From: Streptomyces sp. Ag109_O5-1
GTDB lineage: Bacteria > Actinomycetota > Actinomycetes > Streptomycetales > Streptomycetaceae
Reading direction: 5' to 3'
NCBI RefSeq assembly: GCF_003814875.1
Contig: NZ_RKQF01000001.1
Location: forward strand, 5,332,001-5,396,000
Length of the DNA: 64,000 nucleotides
Shown: piece after piece, positions 1 to 8,582 of the stretch
How positions within the stretch are numbered: position 1 is the first letter of the stretch
Layout of the letters: each line of letters starts with the position of its first letter
Position numbers and translations under genes: made by a program
Notes under the pieces: generated by a model
Told to the model about the DNA's origin: nothing
What the model saw: only the letters and a program-made list of their open reading frames with translations
Database searches by the model: none

Positions 1-732
1 GAAGCCGTTCGTCTCGTCCTGGAGTTCACGCAGGCGCAGGACGTGGTCGACGCGGTGGCGGGGCTCCTCGATGTGGCCGTACAGCATGGTGCACGGGGTC
101 TTCAGACCCTTCTCGTGCGCCAGGCGGTGGATCCGGGACCAGTCCTCCCAGTGGGTGCGGTGGTCCACGATGTGCTGGCGGACCTCCCAGTCGAAGATCT
201 CCGCGCCACCGCCGGTCAGGGACTCCAGGCCCGCGTCGATCAGCTCGTCGAGGATCTCGGAGGCGGACAGACCGGAGATCGTCTCGAAGTGGTGGATCTC
301 GGTGGCGGTGAAGGCCTTCAGCGAGACGTTCGGAAGGGCCGCCTTCAGCTCCCGCAGCGAACGCGGGTAGTAGCGCCACGGCAGGTTCGGGTGCAGGCCG
401 TTGACGATGTGGAGCTCGGTGAGGTTCTCGTTCTCCATCGCCTTCGCGAGCTTCACCGCCTCCTCGATGCGCATCGTGTACGCGTCCTTCTCGCCCGGCT
501 TGCGCTGGAACGAGCAGTACGCGCAGGACGCCGTGCACACGTTGGTCATGTTGAGGTGGCGGTTGACGTTGAAGTGGACGACATCGCCGTTCTTCCGCGT
601 CCGCACCTCGTGGGCGAGGCCGCCCAGCCAGGCCAGGTCGTCCGACTCGTACAGCGCGATGCCGTCCTCGCGGGACAGCCGCTCGCCGGAGCGGACCTTC
701 TCCTCCAGCTCACGCTTGAGCCCGACGTCCAT
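1..732 (-). CDS. mqnE: Aminofutalosine synthase MqnE (C-terminus cut by window edge)
   Basis: Radical-SAM enzyme of the futalosine menaquinone pathway, which joins 3-[(1-carboxyvinyl)oxy]benzoate to SAM-derived adenosine to give aminofutalosine. The 244 residues seen start at ATG 732. The cluster-binding cysteines are C66, C70 and C73 (CTASCAYC), followed by the family-typical stretches ELHIVNGLHPNLPW and LTGGGAEIFDWEVR. The family is about 385 aa, so roughly 140 C-terminal residues lie beyond base 1. It is the last gene of a minus-strand run with ubiD, mqnP, ubiX and an Lrp regulator, the order I recall for the S. coelicolor SCO4490-SCO4494 region. MqnC is the nearest alternative family, but the neighbours and the GGGAEIF stretch favour MqnE. 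Confidence 0.93.
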   Translation of the reverse strand, partial: MDVGLKRELEEKVRSGERLSREDGIALYESDDLAWLGGLAHEVRTRKNGDVVHFNVNRHLNMTNVCTASCAYCSFQRKPGEKDAYTMRIEEAVKLAKAMENENLTELHIVNGLHPNLPWRYYPRSLRELKAALPNVSLKAFTATEIHHFETISGLSASEILDELIDAGLESLTGGGAEIFDWEVRQHIVDHRTHWEDWSRIHRLAHEKGLKTPCTMLYGHIEEPRHRVDHVLRLRELQDETNGF

Positions 733-822
733 ACCTCAACCTTTCTACGACAGCTCGCCCCACCGTACTCCCCCACCCTTCGGGCGGGAGGTACCCCCAT
801 ACGGCGCTCCGCGCCTACCGGC

Positions 823-1278
823 TCACGCTTCTTCGGGCAGCTCACCCACCCGGTTCTCCCACTTCGTGGAGAGAACGATCGTGGTACGGGTCCGGGACAC
901 GCCCTTCGTGCCGGACAGCCTCCGGATGGTCTTCTCCAGCCCGTCGACGTCCGTGGAGCGCACCTTGAGCATGAACGAGTCGTCGCCAGCGATGAACCAG
1001 CAGTCCTCGATCTCCGGCAGGTCCCGCAGCCGCTGTGCCACGTCCTCGTGGTCGGCCGCGTCGGAGAGGGAGATGCCGATCAGGGCGGTGACGCCGAGGC
1101 CGAGCGAGGCCGCGTCGACGGTCGCGCGGTAGCCGGTGATGACCCCGGCCGCCTCCAGCCGGTTGATGCGGTCGGTGACGCTCGGTCCCGACAGTCCGAC
1201 GAGGCGCCCCAGCTCCGCGTACGAGGCCCGGCCGTTCTCCCTCAGGGCCTGGATGAGCTGCCTGTCCACGGCGTCCAT
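823..1278 (-). CDS. Lrp/AsnC family transcriptional regulator
   Basis: A 151-residue regulator. The N-terminal AsnC-type winged helix (about residues 1-60, with ELGRLVGLSGPSVTDRINRL as the recognition region) is followed by an AsnC/RAM ligand-binding domain (about 65-145) containing the conserved GDDSFMLKV strand. I chose ATG 1278 because the protein then begins MDAVDRQLIQAL, the usual N-terminus of the family; the frame stays open upstream but that stretch has no domain. It lies 90 bp upstream of mqnE and downstream of ubiX on the same strand, so control of menaquinone genes or of itself is plausible but inferred. Lrp proteins commonly sense amino acids; the ligand here is unknown. Confidence 0.9.
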   Translation of the reverse strand: MDAVDRQLIQALRENGRASYAELGRLVGLSGPSVTDRINRLEAAGVITGYRATVDAASLGLGVTALIGISLSDAADHEDVAQRLRDLPEIEDCWFIAGDDSFMLKVRSTDVDGLEKTIRRLSGTKGVSRTRTTIVLSTKWENRVGELPEEA

Positions 1279-1357
1279 GCGATCGAAGCCTTCCGCTGAA
1301 AGTTCCCGAAGTAGATGAGAGGTACTGCAGAGGTGGTGCCGGTGATGCCGAGTACTG

Positions 1358-2026
1358 CTACTTGCCGCCGCCTCCGAGGTCGCCCTCCCAGCGGCGGTAG
1401 AGCCGGTGCCGGACGCCCACCGCGTCCAGCGCCCGCCCGGCGACGAAGTCAACGAGGTCCTGGATATGGGTGGCGCCCGCGTAGAACGCCGGCGAGGTGG
1501 GGACGACGACCGCCCCCAGGTCGTCCAGGGTGACCAGATGGCGCAGCGTCTGGCCGTTGAGGGGGGTCTCCCGGACGGCGACGACGAGCGGGCGGCGCTC
1601 CTTCAGGGTGACACTGGCGGCCCGCTGGAGCAGGTCCTTGGAGAGCCCGAGCGCGACCCCGGCGACGGCCGCGGTGGACGCCGGCACGATCAGCATGCCC
1701 TTCGCCGGATACGACCCCGAGGACGGCCCCGCGGCCAGGTCCCCGGCGCTCCAGTACCGCACCCTCGTCAGGTCGGTCTCGAAGGTCCCCGGCTTGCCGT
1801 CGGCGCCCCTCGCCAGCCATTCCCCCAGGTCTTCCTGCCAGTGGGCGTCCCGGAAGGAGATCCCGGTCTCGTCCAGCAGGGTGAGCCGTGAGGCCCGGGA
1901 GACCACCAGGTCCACGCTCTCCCCGGCCGCCAGCAGGGCGCGCAGCACGGCGGCGGCATACGGCGTACCGGACGCCCCGGACACCCCCACGATCCAAGGC
2001 TCGCGCTGCGTTTCTCCTGCGTTCAC
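1358..2026 (-). CDS. ubiX: UbiX family flavin prenyltransferase
   Basis: Makes prenylated FMN, the cofactor required by UbiD decarboxylases, from FMNH2 and dimethylallyl phosphate. The 222-aa protein starts at GTG 2026 and shows the flavoprotein N-terminus GVSGASGTPYAAAVLRAL (residues 14-31), the P-A-S-T-A-A-V-A-G segment near 115-123, and the conserved LKERRPLVVAVRETPL near 141-156. The open frame upstream of 2026 is out-of-frame sequence over mqnP and is not part of the gene. It sits between mqnP and the Lrp regulator, and its partner UbiD enzyme is encoded about 1.1 kb upstream, consistent with the late decarboxylation step of the futalosine menaquinone pathway. This gene has also been called mqnM. 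Confidence 0.92.
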   Translation of the reverse strand: MNAGETQREPWIVGVSGASGTPYAAAVLRALLAAGESVDLVVSRASRLTLLDETGISFRDAHWQEDLGEWLARGADGKPGTFETDLTRVRYWSAGDLAAGPSSGSYPAKGMLIVPASTAAVAGVALGLSKDLLQRAASVTLKERRPLVVAVRETPLNGQTLRHLVTLDDLGAVVVPTSPAFYAGATHIQDLVDFVAGRALDAVGVRHRLYRRWEGDLGGGGK

Positions 2027-2229
2027 ACCACGAGCGTACCGGCGCGCCCCATCGTGTTCAGGACGGGGCGGCAGCCTGGGCGCGATCCCCGCGCAGACGG
2101 GGAGCAGTTGACCGTGAACGGATGCATGGGAATCGCCCTCGGATCGTCCCCGCCGCGGCGGGGACTTCGGACAACGTAGCCCGTGGAGGCCCCCGAGACC
2201 GGCCGTCCGATCGCCGCCACTCGAAGGGG

Positions 2230-3132
2230 CTAAACCGAGAGCCCTCGCACCAGCAGGTCGATCAGGGCGCAGACGAAGAGGCTGATGCCGATGAAACCGT
2301 TCGTCGAGAAGAACGCCCGGTTCAGGCGGGACAGGTCGTGGGGGCGGACGATCGTGTGTTCGTAGACGAACGCGCCGGCCACGATCAGCAGGCCCAGCCA
2401 GAAGAACGCGCCGGCGTGCGTGGCCAGGGCGTACCAGACGAACAGCGCCGTCGTCAGCGCGTGGCACACCCGCGCGCCCCAGATCGCCGCCGGGATGCCG
2501 AAGCGGGCCGGGACCGACAGCACGCCGATCTCGCGGTCGGTCTCGACGTCCTGGCAGGCGTAGATCAGGTCGAAGCCGCCGATCCAGATACCGACGGCGA
2601 GGCCGAGGATCACCGCGTCCCAGGACCACTCGCCGGTGATCGCCAGCCAGCCGCCGATCGGGCCCATGGCCTGGGCGAGGCCGAGGATGGCCTGGGGGAA
2701 GTTCGTGAACCGCTTGCCGTAGGGGTAGACGACCATCGGGATCACGGCGACGGGGGCGAGCGCCAGGCAGAGGGGGTTGAGCAGGGCCGCCGAGCCGAGG
2801 AAGACCGCCACCGCGATCAGCGCGCCGGTCCAGGCGTGCTTCACGCTCATCGCGCCGGTGACCAGCTCGCGGTGGGCCGTGCGCGGGTTCCGGGCGTCGA
2901 TCTCGCGGTCGATGATCCGGTTCACCGCCATGGCGAAGGTGCGCAGGCCGACCATGCAGATGGTGACCAGGAGCAGCCGGCCCCAGTGGATGTTCTTGTC
3001 CAGCTCGAACATCGCGGTCAGCGCGGCGATGTACGCGAAGGGCAGCGCGAAGACCGAGTGCTCGATCATCACCAGACGGAGGAACGCCTTGGTGCGTCCC
3101 GGCTGCGGGAGTGCTGCGGAGGCGGAGCTCAC
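2230..3132 (-). CDS. mqnP: Menaquinone biosynthesis prenyltransferase MqnP (UbiA family)
   Basis: Integral-membrane UbiA-superfamily enzyme that attaches the polyprenyl tail to the aromatic acid of the futalosine menaquinone pathway. The 300 aa include the first Asp-rich motif (NRIIDREID) and the second (YACQDVETDREIG), which bind Mg-diphosphate, and about eight or nine membrane segments. The start is GTG 3132: its bases overlap the TGA of ubiD (GTGA), which indicates translational coupling and argues against the longer frame beginning at 3237. It is flanked by ubiD upstream and ubiX downstream on the same strand. Confidence 0.93.
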   Translation of the reverse strand: MSSASAALPQPGRTKAFLRLVMIEHSVFALPFAYIAALTAMFELDKNIHWGRLLLVTICMVGLRTFAMAVNRIIDREIDARNPRTAHRELVTGAMSVKHAWTGALIAVAVFLGSAALLNPLCLALAPVAVIPMVVYPYGKRFTNFPQAILGLAQAMGPIGGWLAITGEWSWDAVILGLAVGIWIGGFDLIYACQDVETDREIGVLSVPARFGIPAAIWGARVCHALTTALFVWYALATHAGAFFWLGLLIVAGAFVYEHTIVRPHDLSRLNRAFFSTNGFIGISLFVCALIDLLVRGLSV

Positions 3133-4586
3133 AGGCCGTACTCCTTCCAGCGGCGGTCCACGAGAGCCGCCGTATCCGGGTCCGACAGGACCATGTCCGG
3201 CCAGCCCCCGTCCCTGGTGTAGCCCTCCTCGGGCCACTTCTTCGTCGCGTCGATGCCCGCCTTGCCGCCCCAGAACTGCTGGTAGGACGCGTGGTCGAGG
3301 TGGTCGACGGGGCCTTCCACGATGCTGAGGTCACGGGCGTAGTCAGTGTTGCCGAGGGCCCGCCACGCGACCTCGTGCAGGTCGTGGACGTCGCAGTCGG
3401 AGTCGACGACCACGATCAGCTTGGTGAGCGACATCATGTGCGCTCCCCAGATCGCGTGCATGACCTTCTGCGCGTGCTTCGGGTACTTCTTGTCGATCGA
3501 GACGATCGCACAGTTGTGGAAACCGCCGGCCTCGGGGAGGTGGTAGTCCACGATGTCCGGCACGATGATCTTCAGCAGCGGGAGGAAGAAGCGCTCCGTG
3601 GCGCGGCCGAGCGGGCCGTCCTCCGTCGGGGGGCGGCCGACGACGATCGACTGGAGCAGCGGCCGCTTCCGCATCGTCACGCAGTCGATGGTCAGCGCCG
3701 GGAACGGCTCCTGCGGGGTGTAGAAGCCGGTGTGGTCGCCGAAGGGGCCCTCGGGCAGCATCTCGCCCGGCTCCAGCCAGCCCTCCAGGACGACCTCCGC
3801 CTGCGCCGGGACCTGGAGCGGAACGGTCTTGCAGTCGACCATCTCGGTCCGCTTGCCCGCGATGAACCCGGCGAAGAGGTACTCGTCGATGTCACCGGGG
3901 AGCGGGGCCGTGGAGGCGTACGTCACGGCGGGCGGGCAGCCGAAGGCGATCGCGACCGGGAGGCGTTCGCCCCGCCGCGCCGCGACCTGGTAGTGGTTGC
4001 GGCTGTCCTTGTGGATCTGCCAGTGCATGCCGATGGTGCGCTTGTCGTGGCGCTGCAGCCGGTAGAGGCCCAGGTTCCGGATGCCGGTCTCCGGGTCCTT
4101 GGTGTGGGTCAGCCCCAGGTTGAAGAAGGAGCCGCCGTCCTGCGGCCAGGTGAACAGGGCCGGGAGCTGCTCCAGGTCGACCTCGTCACCGTGCAGGACG
4201 ACCTCCTGCACCGGAGCGTTGTCGGACTTCACCTTCTTCGGCGGTACGTGCGTCATCGCGCCGAGCTTCCCGAACGCCTCGCGCACCCCGACGAACCCGT
4301 GCGGCAGCTCGGGGCGCAGCAGCCCGCCGATCTTCTCGGAGATCTCGCCGTACGACTTCAGGCCGAGGGCCTTGAGCAGCCGCCGGTCGGTGCCGAACAC
4401 GTTCATCGCGAGGGGCATCGACGACCCCTTCACGTTCTCGAAGAGCAGCGCCGGTCCGCCGGACTTCTGGACCCGGTCGACGATCTCCCCGACCTCCAGG
4501 TACGGGTCGACCTCGGCCTTGACACGCTTGAGGTCTCCCTCGCGCTCCAGTGCCCTGAGCAGGGAGCGAAGATCGTCGTAAGCCAT
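3129..4586 (-). CDS. ubiD: UbiD family menaquinone biosynthesis decarboxylase
   Basis: A prFMN-dependent, metal-dependent decarboxylase of 485 aa acting late in futalosine-type menaquinone synthesis; this member is also called mqnL. Visible family features are the N-terminal FENVKG segment, the MNVFG stretch, the GMHWQIHKDSRNHY block, the EGPFGDHTGFY motif that carries active-site acidic residues, and the CDVHDLHEVAWRALGN stretch. ATG 4586 is the first gene of the minus-strand run, and its TGA overlaps mqnP by 4 bp. The upstream TlpA-like gene is divergent, so 4587-4650 must hold promoters for both directions. Confidence 0.94.
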   Translation of the reverse strand: MAYDDLRSLLRALEREGDLKRVKAEVDPYLEVGEIVDRVQKSGGPALLFENVKGSSMPLAMNVFGTDRRLLKALGLKSYGEISEKIGGLLRPELPHGFVGVREAFGKLGAMTHVPPKKVKSDNAPVQEVVLHGDEVDLEQLPALFTWPQDGGSFFNLGLTHTKDPETGIRNLGLYRLQRHDKRTIGMHWQIHKDSRNHYQVAARRGERLPVAIAFGCPPAVTYASTAPLPGDIDEYLFAGFIAGKRTEMVDCKTVPLQVPAQAEVVLEGWLEPGEMLPEGPFGDHTGFYTPQEPFPALTIDCVTMRKRPLLQSIVVGRPPTEDGPLGRATERFFLPLLKIIVPDIVDYHLPEAGGFHNCAIVSIDKKYPKHAQKVMHAIWGAHMMSLTKLIVVVDSDCDVHDLHEVAWRALGNTDYARDLSIVEGPVDHLDHASYQQFWGGKAGIDATKKWPEEGYTRDGGWPDMVLSDPDTAALVDRRWKEYGL

Positions 4587-4650
4587 GTGTCCCAGTATCG
4601 GCCACCCGGGGTCCGGACCCGGTCACCGCCCCCTGCGATACTCGACGGCC

Positions 4651-5214
4651 GTGACACCTCACCGCCGGTTACCGCTGCTCGCCCTGCTGCTCACGTGCTC
4701 GCTCGCCGCCTGTGCACCGCGGCAGGAGACCGGCGGCTCCCCCGTCTCCCCGCTGACCCGCGTCCCGGCCGCCGACCGGAAGACGGCCCCCGACCTCACG
4801 GGCAGCAGCCTCGACGGCAGGGCGATACGGCTCGCCGACTACCGGGGCAAGGTCGTCGTCCTGAACGTCTGGGCGTCCTGGTGCGGCCCCTGCCGGGCCG
4901 AGGCGCCCGAACTCTCCAAGGTGCAGCAGGAGTTGGCCGCCAAGGGCGTCCAGGTGCTCGGCGTGGACACGGATGCGGAGCGCGCGAGGGGGCGGGCGTT
5001 CCAGGACGAGCACAAGCTGGTCTACCCGAGCCTGCACGACCCCGCGAGCCGTCAGCTCCTCCGGCTGCCCAGGGGCTACAAGGCGCCGGCGCTGCCGTAC
5101 ACCCTCTTCATCGACCGGGACGGGAAGATCGCCGCGAAGTACGTGAACCAGCTGACGGGGGCCCTGGTCCGTGCCATCACACGGCCGCTGCTGGCGGAGA
5201 AGGCGCCCGGCTGA
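4651..5214 (+). CDS. TlpA/ResA-like thioredoxin-fold lipoprotein
   Basis: A predicted membrane-anchored extracytoplasmic thiol-disulfide oxidoreductase of 187 aa. GTG 4651 gives a basic N-terminus, a hydrophobic segment and a lipobox ending at Cys21 (LAAC). The thioredoxin/AhpC-TSA-like domain covers about residues 45-185 with the redox pair WCGPC (C78, C81). An in-frame ATG at 4585 would place a non-signal leader before the lipoprotein signal and overlap the divergent ubiD start, so the GTG is preferred although no strong Shine-Dalgarno is seen. A second, operonic homologue (resA) is at 27736-28326; this copy stands alone, so a heme-thiol reduction role is only an inference from the family. 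Confidence 0.85.
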   Translation: MTPHRRLPLLALLLTCSLAACAPRQETGGSPVSPLTRVPAADRKTAPDLTGSSLDGRAIRLADYRGKVVVLNVWASWCGPCRAEAPELSKVQQELAAKGVQVLGVDTDAERARGRAFQDEHKLVYPSLHDPASRQLLRLPRGYKAPALPYTLFIDRDGKIAAKYVNQLTGALVRAITRPLLAEKAPG

Positions 5215-5238
5215 TGCCCGTCGCGCAATGTCCGGCGC

Positions 5239-5736
5239 TCAATGCCCGCCGCTCTCAAGGCACTTGTCGCCCTTCCTGATCGGCGCGACCAGGTTGCTCA
5301 GGTCCACCAGCACCGCGTCCAGGCGGGTCACCGAGTCCGCGACCGAGACCTCCACGGCCGGGCTGCGGCCGTAGGTGACCAGCTTCCTGCGGCCGTCCGT
5401 CGCCGACTCCCGCCACACCCAGTCCACCCCGTCCACGCTGACGCAGGCGTCCGTCGTCGGGCCGGGCGGGCTGACACCGCAGCGCAGTTCCACCTCGCCG
5501 TGACCCCACACCGCGAGGCCCTCGAAGGAGACCCGGTCGCGGTCGGCGCCGCCGAGGCGGTCGGGGTAGCGGTCGGCGAGCCGGGCGCACGCCGGGTCCC
5601 CGGCCAGCGGGCCCTGCGCCAGCCCGAACACCGGTGAGTCCAGTTCGCCCGCGACCAGTCCGGCGCCGACCGTCAAACCGGCCACCGCCACGCCCGTCGC
5701 GACCCGGCCCCTGCGCGACAACCCGCGTATCCCCAC
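5239..5736 (-). CDS. DUF3515 family protein
   Basis: An actinobacterial DUF3515-type protein of 165 aa, function unknown. It has an N-terminal membrane segment (about residues 12-32) and an extracytoplasmic region with Cys residues in ACARL, ELRCG, DACVS and DKCLE that could form disulfides, plus the family-like SRLDAVLVDLSNLVAPI-type C-terminal stretch. GTG 5736 is chosen because GGGAGGGGGG lies a few bases upstream on the minus strand; upstream ATG codons in frame lack such a site. It is convergent with the TlpA-like gene. Confidence 0.8.
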   Translation of the reverse strand: MGIRGLSRRGRVATGVAVAGLTVGAGLVAGELDSPVFGLAQGPLAGDPACARLADRYPDRLGGADRDRVSFEGLAVWGHGEVELRCGVSPPGPTTDACVSVDGVDWVWRESATDGRRKLVTYGRSPAVEVSVADSVTRLDAVLVDLSNLVAPIRKGDKCLESGGH

Positions 5737-5831
5737 TGATCCCCCCTCCCGATCGAGGGTGACCATATCGAGGGAGACCATCATGCCCGCGCCCCCGGCA
5801 CCGGCTTCGCCCACCCGCTACCCTGGCCGCC

Positions 5832-6098
5832 ATGCTCAGGTATCTGCCCTACCTGCTGGTCCTCGCACTGTGGATCTACGCCTTCGTGGACTGCCTCAAC
5901 ACCCCCGAGGACGAGGTCCGCGCCCTGCCGAAGCTGGCGTGGGTGTTCGTCATCCTGCTCTTCGGCGAGGTCCTGGTCGGCCCGGTGGCCTGGCTGGTCG
6001 CGGGCAAGGCACGGCAGCCGCGCGAGCGGTGGGTCGCACCGGACGACAACCCGGAGTTCCTGAAGTCCCTGAAGCCGGACGATCCGCGCACCGACTGA
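5832..6098 (+). CDS. Small membrane protein, PLDc_N (phospholipase D nuclease N-terminal) type
   Basis: An 88-aa protein with two hydrophobic helices (about residues 5-20 and 36-57). The spacing FVDCL...LPKLAWVFVILLFGEVLVGPVAWL matches the PLDc_N domain found in many short actinobacterial membrane proteins. The tail (DDNPEFLKSLK) is cytosolic and charged. It stands between two minus-strand genes, so it is probably monocistronic. No catalytic function is expected; the role is unknown. Confidence 0.82.
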   Translation: MLRYLPYLLVLALWIYAFVDCLNTPEDEVRALPKLAWVFVILLFGEVLVGPVAWLVAGKARQPRERWVAPDDNPEFLKSLKPDDPRTD

Positions 6099-6109
6099 CA
6101 CCGGCCGGC

Positions 6110-7054
6110 TCAGGCGCGCATGCCCGCCCGGTCGAGGAGTTCGGCGGTGGCGGCCCACAGCCGGCGCTCCCGCTCGCGGTCCCGGGCGACGGGCCGTACC
6201 TCCCGCTCCTTGTCGATGACGACGAACGCGCCGTCGCGCAGGTGCGCCCACTCGTCGTCGAGGGCGACCGAGGCCAGCTTCCTTCCGGAGCGTGCCGCGG
6301 TGGCCACCCCGGGCAGCCGCGCCAGGCCCCGCCCGATCGCCTGGAACGCCGCGGGTGCCGCCCGGCCCAGCGAGGTGCCGGGCATCCAGCCGGGCTCGTA
6401 CACCGAGACGTTGACACCGGGTCCGGCCTGGCGCTGGAGCTCGTGGGCGTAGTACAGGATCGCCAGCTTGGCGTTGGAGTAGGCGACGCCCGTGGCCTTG
6501 AGGCTCGGTTTCCGGTCCGCGGTCGCGGGCCTGGCGATCTCCAGCGGGTCGCGCCAGTCCGCGCCGGGCACGCCGAGGATCCGCCGGGGGATGTTGGCGT
6601 GGTAGGTGTTCGAGCCGAGCAGCACGATCCGGGCGGGCGCGGTGAGGGAGCCGAGCAGGTCGCCGATGAGCTGGGCGTGAGCGAGGTGGTTCACGGCGAA
6701 GGTCAGCTCGTAGCCGTCGGCGGAGGCGACCCGGGTGTCGGCCGACATGGCGCCGGCGTTGGCGACCAGCGCGCGCAGCGGCCGAACGGCTCCGGTGTCG
6801 AGGAGGTCGCGCGCGGCCTCGGCGGCGGCCCGTACGTCGGCGAGCCGGGACAGGTCGCAGGCGATCGTGTGGACGTTCGCGCCGAGCGCCCGCGCCTCGT
6901 CGGCGACCTCGGTGAGTGCAGCTCCGCCCCGGCCCACCAGCAGCAGGTCGGGGCGGGCGCCGCCCCGGCGGCCGGCCATGGCGAGGGCGGCGGCCCGGCC
7001 CAGGCCTCGGGTCGGACCGGTGATGAGTACGGTTCCGTTGTCTGTGGTGGTCAT
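6110..7054 (-). CDS. SDR family NAD(P)-dependent oxidoreductase
   Basis: A short-chain dehydrogenase/reductase of 314 aa. The Rossmann glycine motif is TGPTRGLGR (residues about 12-20), the NAG motif is VANAGAMSA, the catalytic serine lies in LLGSNTYHA and the YxxxK pair in AYSNAKLAILY. The long C-terminal part and the gap between Ser and Tyr resemble the retinol-dehydrogenase/WW-domain-oxidoreductase-like branch. ATG 7054 was chosen over an upstream in-frame start. It is divergent from the MmyB-like regulator at 7156, which often controls such a neighbouring SDR. Confidence 0.88.
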   Translation of the reverse strand: MTTTDNGTVLITGPTRGLGRAAALAMAGRRGGARPDLLLVGRGGAALTEVADEARALGANVHTIACDLSRLADVRAAAEAARDLLDTGAVRPLRALVANAGAMSADTRVASADGYELTFAVNHLAHAQLIGDLLGSLTAPARIVLLGSNTYHANIPRRILGVPGADWRDPLEIARPATADRKPSLKATGVAYSNAKLAILYYAHELQRQAGPGVNVSVYEPGWMPGTSLGRAAPAAFQAIGRGLARLPGVATAARSGRKLASVALDDEWAHLRDGAFVVIDKEREVRPVARDRERERRLWAATAELLDRAGMRA

Positions 7055-7155
7055 GCTCCGAGCCTCGGAGAACACTGCGCGGTCAGCCAGCCGCCCCCTT
7101 GTCATAGGACTGCCGGGGCCAGGACAAGGGCCACGCCGCCCCGCACACTGAACAT

Positions 7156-8001
7156 GTGGAGACGTGGGAGTTCGGCCGGATGGTGCGCCGCTGGCGCGAC
7201 CGGGTCACGCCGGAGGCCGTCGGCGTCCCGGCCGGCCCGCGCCGCCGGGCGGCCGGGCTGCGGCGCGAGGAGCTGGCCCAGCTCGCCGGGATCTCCGCGG
7301 ACTATCTGACCCGGCTCGAACAGGGGCGGTCGACCGCGCCCTCGGCGCAGGTGGTGGAGTCCCTCGCCCAGGCGCTCCGGCTGTCCGACCCGGAGCGTGA
7401 CCTGCTCTTCCGGCTGGCCGGGCACACCACGCCCGGACCCGACGTCGTCCCGTCGCGCGTCACCCCGAGCGTGCACCGGCTGCTCGACCGGCTGTCGTAC
7501 ACCCCGGTCGTCGTGTACGACGCCACCTGGACGCTCGTCCTCGCCAACGCGCCGTTCGACGCGCTCATGGGCGAGACGTCCTCCTGGCACGGGATCGAAC
7601 GCAACGCCGTCTGGCGCAACCTGGTCGGCCCCGGCACCCGCGTGGTGCACACCCCGCGGGAGCAGGCCGACCACGAGGCGCGGCTCGTCGCCGACCTGCG
7701 GCTGACCGCCTCCCGGTACCCCGCCGACCGGACGCTGCGCCGGCTCGTCGGCGAACTCAGGGACCTGAGCCCCCGGTTCGGCGAACTCTGGGACGCCGAC
7801 ACCCCGCCGCCGCCCCCCGACCCGTCGAAACACAAGGTCGTCGACCATCCCTCGGTCGGCCGGATCACCCTCGACTGCGACACGCTCTTCGTCGTGGGCG
7901 ACGATCTGCGCATCTCGGTCTACACGGCCGAGCCCGGCACCGAGGACGCCGACCGCCTCGCACTCGCCATCGTGCTCGGCACGCAGTCGCTGGTCGAGTA
8001 A
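7156..8001 (+). CDS. Helix-turn-helix regulator with MmyB-like ligand domain
   Basis: A 281-aa XRE-type regulator. The HTH is at about residues 34-75 (REELAQLAGISADYLTRLEQ), followed by the MmyB/PAS-like domain with the typical stretch YDATWTLVLANAPFDAL and a C-terminal segment HPSVGRITLDCDTLFVVGDDLRISVYTAE in family-typical order. The start is GTG 7156; a nearby ATG at 7154 is in another frame. Its promoter region (7055-7155) is shared with the divergent SDR gene, so repression of the SDR is the simplest model. Confidence 0.9.
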   Translation: METWEFGRMVRRWRDRVTPEAVGVPAGPRRRAAGLRREELAQLAGISADYLTRLEQGRSTAPSAQVVESLAQALRLSDPERDLLFRLAGHTTPGPDVVPSRVTPSVHRLLDRLSYTPVVVYDATWTLVLANAPFDALMGETSSWHGIERNAVWRNLVGPGTRVVHTPREQADHEARLVADLRLTASRYPADRTLRRLVGELRDLSPRFGELWDADTPPPPPDPSKHKVVDHPSVGRITLDCDTLFVVGDDLRISVYTAEPGTEDADRLALAIVLGTQSLVE

Positions 8002-8009
8002 CCCGGCGC

Positions 8010-8582
8010 CTACAGCAGCGCCTTGACCTGCGCCGCACCCAACGCCCACTCGAACACCTGCACCTGCTTGATCGAACCGGCGAACCAGTCGGAGGGACCG
8101 CTGCTGCCGGTGGCCCGGCCGACCGTCAGGGGACCATGGGCGGCGACGGGGTTGCTGTCATTGCTGCCGACCTCCTGAACTCCCCCACATACAGCAGGAG
8201 TTGGCCGCGCGCGCCGTCACAGACGCCCACCAGGTGGGTCCAGACGCCCGGCTTCGGGACGGTGTACGACAGGGCGCGCAGGCCGGGACGGGCGAAGGCC
8301 CAGCGGTTCTCGGCGGGCGAGTACTGCAGGTAGAAGCAGCTGACGTCACCGGCGTCCTGGCCGACGGCGGTGGCGAAGAACGCCGGCCGCCCGCTCAGGC
8401 TCACCCACGCGGAGACGGTGAAGCTACGGCCCTTGCCGGTGTGGAGCACCTGCCCCCGGGTCACGATCTGGCTGGACCCGCCGTCGAAGAGAGCGGCCCG
8501 GCCCATCCCGCCCGCGCCGAGCCGCCCCAGCAGCTGGTACTCCCCGACGGAGCGCGGATTCGCCCGGCTCCAGAGCTGCCAC
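8010..8582 (-). pseudogene. Remnant of a Ser/Thr kinase with C-terminal LamG domain (internal deletion, two frameshifts)
   Basis: GTG 8582 has an excellent ribosome site (GGGAGGG) and begins VAALEPGE. After an apparent extra base near 8559 the next frame continues with a protein-kinase N-terminus, PRSVGEYQLLGRLGAGGMGR, which is the glycine-rich ATP loop. The kinase domain then stops abruptly and joins a concanavalin-like LamG domain (ALFDGGSSQIVTRG..., FTVSAWVSLSG, WTHLVGVCDG). A second frameshift near 8180 moves the rest (SNPVAAHGPLTVGRA..., VFEWALGAAQVKALL) into a third frame ending at TAG 8010. The original was probably a receptor-like kinase with an external LamG domain. It cannot make a working kinase. 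Confidence 0.75.

Noticed and set aside
26..538. Minus-strand open frame in the first 540 bases
   Set aside because: Another frame of the true mqnE gene, which is open through the window edge and carries the CxxxCxxC motif.
2027..3334. N-terminal extension of UbiX in the same frame
   Set aside because: It runs antisense-frame through mqnP and has no domain; GTG 2026 gives the normal UbiX length.
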